Shown here in pieces: positions 13,209 to 17,566 of a DNA stretch of 17,566 bases. Under the pieces are notes generated by a model. That model had not been told where the DNA came from, did no database searches, and saw only the letters and a program-made list of their open reading frames with translations. This stretch comes from JBCBSS01 sp039819065 (GTDB lineage: Bacteria; Bacteroidota; Bacteroidia; Cytophagales; Cyclobacteriaceae): assembly GCA_039819065.1 (NCBI GenBank), contig JBCBSS010000161.1, forward strand, positions 1 to 17,566, read 5' to 3'. Position 1 is the stretch's first letter, and the number at the start of each line of letters is the position of its first letter. The translations under genes and the position numbers were made by a program.

Positions 13209-14516
13209 ATGAAATACACATTTTTATGCGTGATTAGCGTGTTGCTGCTCCATGGATGCACCTCACCAGAATCTTCCTGGCAGTTTAATGTCAAAGATTA
13301 CGGTGCTACCGCGGATGGGGAAACACTAACGACGGCAGCAATCCAGCGAGCAATTGACGAAGCTCATAGCAAAGGTGGTGGTACAGTTTATTTCCCGCCT
13401 GGAAAGTACCTCACGGGTACACTCATATTCAAAGACAAAGTTTCTATTCACTTCGAATCCGGCGCAGAATTGATAGGCAGTAAGCGTCTGGAAGATTATC
13501 CGGGTGAGAAGAAATCACTGATTGTAGGAGATAACTTGGCTGATGTAAAAGTATCAGGAAAGGGTATTATCAATGGCAACGGTGAAGCATTTTGGGATGA
13601 AAACTATAAGGCATTGGAAAGGCCCGAACCATGGATCTTTCTCAAGAATTGTAGTAACCTAACCATAGAAGGCATCAAGTTCATTCAATCGCCTAGTCAT
13701 GTGATCAGATTGGAAGATAGTGAAGATGTGACCTTTGATGACATTACCATCATCAATGATTTTCGGGGCCCGAATACCGATGGTATTGACATTGTAGATT
13801 CAAAGTACGTGACCATTTCCAATTCCTTCATTTCTACCGGGGACGATGCCATCTGTCTTAAAACAAAGGATGAATTTGTAGAGCATGTGGTCGTTACTAA
13901 CTGTATTCTGGAAAGCGATGATGCCGCCATCAAATTTGGGACAGGTTCAAAGGTAGGAACACGGTTTTGTACTTTCTCCAACATTACCATTAACCGTACA
14001 CGATATGGCATTTCGCTGTTTATGCTGGATGGCGGTATCTACGAGCACAATATTTTTTCTAACCTGACCATAACCGGTGGTTCCCGGCACCAACATGAAT
14101 ATCCCATTTTCATAGACATCGACAAGCGCGTGCCAGATCGACCTTATGGCAGGGTAAGGGACAACATATTTTCCAATATCAAAATCGTGTCTTCGGGAAA
14201 GATTCTGGTGGCAGGTCATCCTGAAAGTAAGATAGAAGAGTTGGAATTTGACAACATCAGTTTTCATATTATTGAAAACACTGATTTCTCGTCGGCTAGA
14301 AAGCCAAGAGGGAACAAGAATTACCCCAAGCTGGAAACCAGTGAAGATCTCTCTCCCGAAAATGGCACTTTTGTATTTGGTCATATAGAAAATCTCAGCC
14401 TAACCGATTTAAAAGTGACTTACGAAGAGGGAGTGAGTTCAGAGCGACCAGTGTTATTTACCAAAGCCATAGATCAGTTGGAGAGAAGGGATATCCGAAA
14501 CATTAAGCCTAATTAA
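13209..14516 (+). CDS. GH28-like (polygalacturonase family) lipoprotein
   Basis: The product is 435 residues. It begins with a lipoprotein signal (lipobox LHGC, Cys17), then the usual opening of secreted parallel beta-helix enzymes, FNVKDYGATADGETLTTAAIQRAIDEA...GGGTVYFPPGKYLTGTL (26-72). The GH28 acid residues are in NTDGIDI (Asn189-Asp191) and STGDDAI (Asp212, Asp213). The next family block, normally GHG followed by SIGS, is here SDDAAIKFGTGS (236-247) with no His, and the usual R-x-K site reads RYGISLFMLDGG (265-276). So it is GH28-like but probably a divergent subgroup, and the substrate is uncertain (homogalacturonan, rhamnogalacturonan or another uronate polymer). Being a lipoprotein, it should act in the periplasm or at the cell surface. 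It is the first gene of a tight unit with the Tat lipoprotein gene (2-base gap) and uxaA. Confidence 0.85.
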   Translation: MKYTFLCVISVLLLHGCTSPESSWQFNVKDYGATADGETLTTAAIQRAIDEAHSKGGGTVYFPPGKYLTGTLIFKDKVSIHFESGAELIGSKRLEDYPGEKKSLIVGDNLADVKVSGKGIINGNGEAFWDENYKALERPEPWIFLKNCSNLTIEGIKFIQSPSHVIRLEDSEDVTFDDITIINDFRGPNTDGIDIVDSKYVTISNSFISTGDDAICLKTKDEFVEHVVVTNCILESDDAAIKFGTGSKVGTRFCTFSNITINRTRYGISLFMLDGGIYEHNIFSNLTITGGSRHQHEYPIFIDIDKRVPDRPYGRVRDNIFSNIKIVSSGKILVAGHPESKIEELEFDNISFHIIENTDFSSARKPRGNKNYPKLETSEDLSPENGTFVFGHIENLSLTDLKVTYEEGVSSERPVLFTKAIDQLERRDIRNIKPN

Positions 14517-14518
14517 CT

Positions 14519-15592
14519 ATGCCTGAAAATAATATATCACGTAGATCATTTGTAAAGAAAACGGCTATGGCTTCTGCCGTGGCTGGAGTGCTTCCGCATG
14601 TAAGCGCATGCCAGGAACCTGAGCAAAGAAATGGTGATCGGCTGCTCAATGCCTATTACTTCAGGGCTCATATGTACACACTAGTACCCAGACAGGTGAA
14701 AGAGGACTTGAAATGGATGGCTGATATAGGCACCAATGTAGTCTCTGTAGCTATTCTGGAACAAGACCTGAGAGCGGCGGTTGAGAATGTTGAAATCATT
14801 ACAAACGAGGCTAATAAGCTGGGCATGGAAGTATTCGTGGTGCCATCACGCTGGGGTGGTTTACTGGCTGGCGCTCCAAAAGTGCCCAGCGTTTTCACCA
14901 TCCAGAACCCACAGACCTGGCTTCTAAAAGCTGATGGCTCATTCTACAAGGACAGAAATGTAGGGGTGCACAGCAGCGTTCACTATGACGAAACGGTTGA
15001 CTTTTTCAAAAAGTCGATTGACAAAATATTCAAATTGTGGAATGTAAAAGGCATCATCTGGGATGAGCCTAAAATCTACGATAAGAAAGATTATTCTGAA
15101 GCAGCCAGAAAGAGCATAAGTGATATCGAAGACGGCGCGCAACACAATGCAGCCTTCTCGGGATTCTTTACCAAGCTCAATCAATACATCAAAGAAAAAC
15201 ACCCTGAGAAAATTACTAACCTATTCGCGTATGCCAATATGCCTCAGCATGTGATTGATTCGCTAGCCACCATTGAGGACTTGGATTATTTGGGTTGTGA
15301 TGGCAGGCCGTGGTCGGCCGAAGATGTGGGCGACGTGGAACAGGTAGGCAAAGTGCTGATTGGCCCGGGGCAAAACTATCTGAAGTCCGCCAGAGATAGT
15401 GGAAAAAAGGGATTGCTACTGATAGAAAACCATAATATGTCAGCCGAGAATAACAGCCTCATGGATCGCCGGCTTCCAGAAGTATTGGCATTGAAACCTG
15501 AGCATTTGATATATTACTATTATCCCAGAAACCTGGATAAGCCAGATGAGAACATGAAGATCATTTCTAAGCATCTTCAAAACTTTCGATAG
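14519..15592 (+). CDS. Tat-exported lipoprotein, unrecognised TIM-barrel-like enzyme candidate
   Basis: I do not recognise the family of this 357-residue protein. The N-terminus MPENNISRRSFVKK has a twin-arginine motif (Arg8-Arg9), and the hydrophobic part ends in VSAC, a lipobox with Cys31, so it should be exported folded and anchored. The body alternates strands and helices as in a TIM barrel: LNAYYFRAH, IGTNVVSVAIL, GMEVFVVPSRWG, VKGIIWDEPK, ITNLFAYANM, LDYLGCDGRPW, KGLLLIENHN, HLIYYYYPRN. Strand-end acids that could be catalytic are Asp182/Glu183 in IIWDEP, Asp261 and Glu303 in LLIEN. That layout fits a retaining or inverting glycoside hydrolase, but this is inference. The gene lies 2 bases after the GH28-like gene and 6 bases before uxaA, which points to a role in uronate-polymer breakdown. 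Confidence 0.8.
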   Translation: MPENNISRRSFVKKTAMASAVAGVLPHVSACQEPEQRNGDRLLNAYYFRAHMYTLVPRQVKEDLKWMADIGTNVVSVAILEQDLRAAVENVEIITNEANKLGMEVFVVPSRWGGLLAGAPKVPSVFTIQNPQTWLLKADGSFYKDRNVGVHSSVHYDETVDFFKKSIDKIFKLWNVKGIIWDEPKIYDKKDYSEAARKSISDIEDGAQHNAAFSGFFTKLNQYIKEKHPEKITNLFAYANMPQHVIDSLATIEDLDYLGCDGRPWSAEDVGDVEQVGKVLIGPGQNYLKSARDSGKKGLLLIENHNMSAENNSLMDRRLPEVLALKPEHLIYYYYPRNLDKPDENMKIISKHLQNFR

Positions 15593-15598
15593 CATCCC

Positions 15599-17251
15599 AT
15601 GAATAGCAGGATACTCAAAGTACACCCAAATGATAATCTGATCGTCGCCCTTGATGACCTAAAAAAGGGCGACAAAGTCAGGTTAAATGGCGCTGAATAT
15701 GAGATCAAGACCGACATTCCTGCCAAGCATAAGTTCTTCTCAAATGACATGAATTCCGGCAGTCATGTGACCATGTATGGCGTGGTAGTAGGATTGGTTA
15801 AAGAGAATGTGAGTACAGGAGAGGTAGCGACTATTCAAAATGTAGCGCATGCTACCTCTGATTATAAAATAGCTGAAGGAAAGACCCATTGGCAAAAGCC
15901 AGATATCAGTGCTTTCCGAGATCTCAGTTTCAATGGCTATCACAGGGCCGGTGGCAAGGTCGGTACAGCTAATTACTGGCTGGTCATTCCCCTGGTATTC
16001 TGCGAAAACCGCAACCTGCAAGTGATCAAAGAAGCCATGTTGGAAGAACTCGGGTATTCCTATGGCAAGTCTTACACTTTGGATGTGCGTAAACTAGTTG
16101 CTGAATACAAGAATGGCGTTAATACATCCAAGCTGCTAGAAGAGGACATTATCATAGACGCAAATAGGCAGCAAAGCAGTAGAATCTTTCAGCACGTCGA
16201 TGGTCTTAAGTTCCTATTCCATGAAGGTGGTTGCGGTGGCACACGTGAGGACAGTGATACATTGTGTGCGTTACTGGCAGGATACCTTGACAATCCTAAT
16301 GTGGCGGGGGCCACAGTATTGAGCCTGGGCTGTCAGAATGCTCAAGTGCAAATCCTACAAGAGGCCATTAAACGCATTAACCCAGACTTCGATAAACCGC
16401 TCTACATCCTAGGACAGCAAGAGAGCAATTCCGAACCAGAGTTTATAGCCGAAGCGGTCAAAAAAACCTTCATCGGCATGGCTGAAGCCGATAAAATAGA
16501 ACGAAAACCTGCTCCGCTCAATAAGCTGGTTGTGGGTCTTGAATGCGGCGGTTCCGATGGGTTTTCGGGCATATCGGCCAATCCAGCCTTAGGGTACTTC
16601 TCTGACCTGCTCGTTGCACTGGGCGGTTCAGTCATTCTATCCGAATTCCCAGAACTCAATGGTGTGGAACAAGAACTGATCAACCGCTGTGAAAGCAAGA
16701 AAATTGCTGTCAAGTTCACCAAGCTCATGGATACTTACTCCCAAAAGGCCAAAGAAGTTGGTTCTGGTTTTGAGTCCAACCCTTCTCCCGGCAATATCAA
16801 AGATGGCTTGATCACTGACGCCATGAAATCGGCTGGTGCCGCCAAAAAGGGAGGCACCTCTCCTATTGTGAATGTGCTGGATTATACCGAGCAGGTCACA
16901 AAGGCAGGATTGAATCTACTTTGTACACCAGGCAATGATGTGGAATCCACCACCGGCCTCGCAGGCTCAGGGGCAACCATCACTCTCTTTACTACTGGCC
17001 TTGGCACACCAACCGGCAACCCGATAAGTCCCGTCATCAAAGTGGCAAGCAATTCTAAGTTGGCCGAAAGAATGCAGGACATCATAGACATAAATGCGGG
17101 TACGATCATAACCGGACAGGACTCTATCCAAACCAAGGGAGAGGAAATTCTACGCTATGTTATTCAAGTAGCGAGCGGTGAGGCCATGCCACATGCAGTG
17201 CGTCTCGGCCAGGATGATTTTATTCCCTGGAAGAGGGGTATTTCTTTGTAG
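15599..17251 (+). CDS. uxaA: Altronate dehydratase
   Basis: The product is 550 residues and fused: an N-terminal SAF domain (about 1-95, with VHPNDNLIVALDDLKKGDKV and HATSDYKI) joined to the altronate/galactarate dehydratase core. Core blocks include FNGYHRAGGKVGTANYWLVIP (111-131), HEGGCGGTREDSDTLC (208-223, Cys212), LSLGCQNAQ (Cys245), and VGLECGGSDGFSGISANPALG (312-332, Cys316). The conserved cysteines are the expected Fe-binding sites. It dehydrates D-altronate to KDG in the cytoplasm, the last specific step of galacturonate catabolism. It starts 6 bases after the Tat lipoprotein gene, so a cytoplasmic enzyme is joined to two exported proteins in one unit. The partner tagaturonate reductase (uxaB) is not in the window and may follow or lie elsewhere. 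It is slightly longer than the E. coli enzyme (about 495 residues). Confidence 0.95.
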   Translation: MNSRILKVHPNDNLIVALDDLKKGDKVRLNGAEYEIKTDIPAKHKFFSNDMNSGSHVTMYGVVVGLVKENVSTGEVATIQNVAHATSDYKIAEGKTHWQKPDISAFRDLSFNGYHRAGGKVGTANYWLVIPLVFCENRNLQVIKEAMLEELGYSYGKSYTLDVRKLVAEYKNGVNTSKLLEEDIIIDANRQQSSRIFQHVDGLKFLFHEGGCGGTREDSDTLCALLAGYLDNPNVAGATVLSLGCQNAQVQILQEAIKRINPDFDKPLYILGQQESNSEPEFIAEAVKKTFIGMAEADKIERKPAPLNKLVVGLECGGSDGFSGISANPALGYFSDLLVALGGSVILSEFPELNGVEQELINRCESKKIAVKFTKLMDTYSQKAKEVGSGFESNPSPGNIKDGLITDAMKSAGAAKKGGTSPIVNVLDYTEQVTKAGLNLLCTPGNDVESTTGLAGSGATITLFTTGLGTPTGNPISPVIKVASNSKLAERMQDIIDINAGTIITGQDSIQTKGEEILRYVIQVASGEAMPHAVRLGQDDFIPWKRGISL

Positions 17252-17566
17252 GGTGGTGATAGTCCGAAAGTAACTTTCGAACCAGTGAAGGATAGTGATG
17301 GAAGTTGATTCAAGAAAACTTCTCCCTTGCTTACAGGAATCATGCCCTCATCATTAGGTACATTGAGCATCAACCTTTCCGGGCAAAATTGAAGTTCTGG
17401 CTTTCTTGGCCTTGAGAAAATTGCGTTAAGAAATTCGGTGAAAAAGCCGGCCAAAATTCACACTGTTTGAAGCCCGACGTAGGAGGGTGAGTTTGTGAAT
17501 TTTAGGCGATTGAACTGAATTTTAGCCTATTTTATCACAGCCTTGACTTTTTTTGTTTCATTTTTT
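17252..17566. other. Repeat-type sequence at the right edge, no gene
   Basis: A CGAAAGT-A-ACTTTCG hairpin (17265-17279) follows the uxaA stop by 13 bases and may end transcription. Further on, AAAATTCACA (17453-17462) and TGTGAATTTT (17494-17503) are an exact 10-base inverted pair, GAATTTTAG occurs twice (17498 and 17517), and the window ends in a T-rich CCTTGACTTTTTTTG stretch. From memory this tail resembles a dispersed Bacteroidota repeat, cut by the window edge. A 96-codon reading frame on the minus strand overlaps uxaA and is not convincing. Confidence 0.6.

Noticed and set aside
13947..14384. 145-codon minus-strand frame inside the GH28-like gene
   Set aside because: Antisense shadow of a well-supported gene; composition and motifs favour the plus-strand product.
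17164..17454. Minus-strand reading frame of 96 codons overlapping the end of uxaA
   Set aside because: Its C-terminal third is antisense to uxaA and the remainder is repeat-like sequence. No domain is visible.

Overview
The window looks like chromosomal DNA of a member of the Bacteroidota, probably a marine or free-living Cytophagia-type bacterium. The grounds are moderate G+C, weak or absent Shine-Dalgarno sites at most genes, a DUF4468-like protein, a full-length SAF-fused altronate dehydratase, many lipoprotein signals, and intergenic spaces packed with the short palindromic repeats typical of that phylum. The genus cannot be read from the sequence.

Layout. (1) 1-1451 is an accessory-looking stretch: the 5' part of a DUF4468-like exported protein (minus, running off the left edge), a small XRE-type repressor (minus), and a divergent 86-residue protein of unknown function (plus). 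A perfect inverted repeat lies between the repressor and the divergent gene, and the latter ends inside an interspersed repeat. (2) 1452-4785 (minus) is a two-gene unit: a secreted S9 prolyl-oligopeptidase-family hydrolase followed 4 bases later by an NTF2/SnoaL-fold lipoprotein. (3) 4786-5808 is about 1 kb of repeats with no convincing gene. (4) 5809-12109 (plus) is a compact uronate catabolism operon: uxuB (SDR type), uxuA, uxaC and a three-part TRAP transporter (dctP, dctQ, dctM), mostly abutting or overlapping. (5) 12110-13208 is a second 1.1-kb repeat-rich gap. (6) 13209-17251 (plus) is a tight second unit: a GH28-like lipoprotein, a Tat-exported lipoprotein with a TIM-barrel-like sequence and no family I recognise, and uxaA. 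(7) 17252-17566 holds repeats and no gene.

How the genes fit together. The inferred path starts with cleavage of a galacturonate- or glucuronate-containing glycan by the exported GH28-like protein, perhaps helped by the unrecognised Tat lipoprotein. Free uronate is captured by DctP and imported by DctQM. UxaC isomerises glucuronate to fructuronate and galacturonate to tagaturonate. UxuB and UxuA take fructuronate through mannonate to 2-keto-3-deoxygluconate (KDG). UxaA takes altronate to KDG. The window lacks tagaturonate reductase (uxaB), KDG kinase, KDPG aldolase, an outer-membrane SusCD pair and a pathway regulator, so these must lie elsewhere if the pathway is complete.

The points most worth a second look are the unrecognised Tat lipoprotein beside GH28 and uxaA, the non-canonical active-site region of the GH28-like protein, the repressor/small-gene module with its palindromic operator and repeat-derived C-terminus, and several repeat families shared by the two gaps that bracket the uxu-TRAP operon. 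I see no rRNA, tRNA, CRISPR array, transposase or integrase. I do not claim a proven new system.
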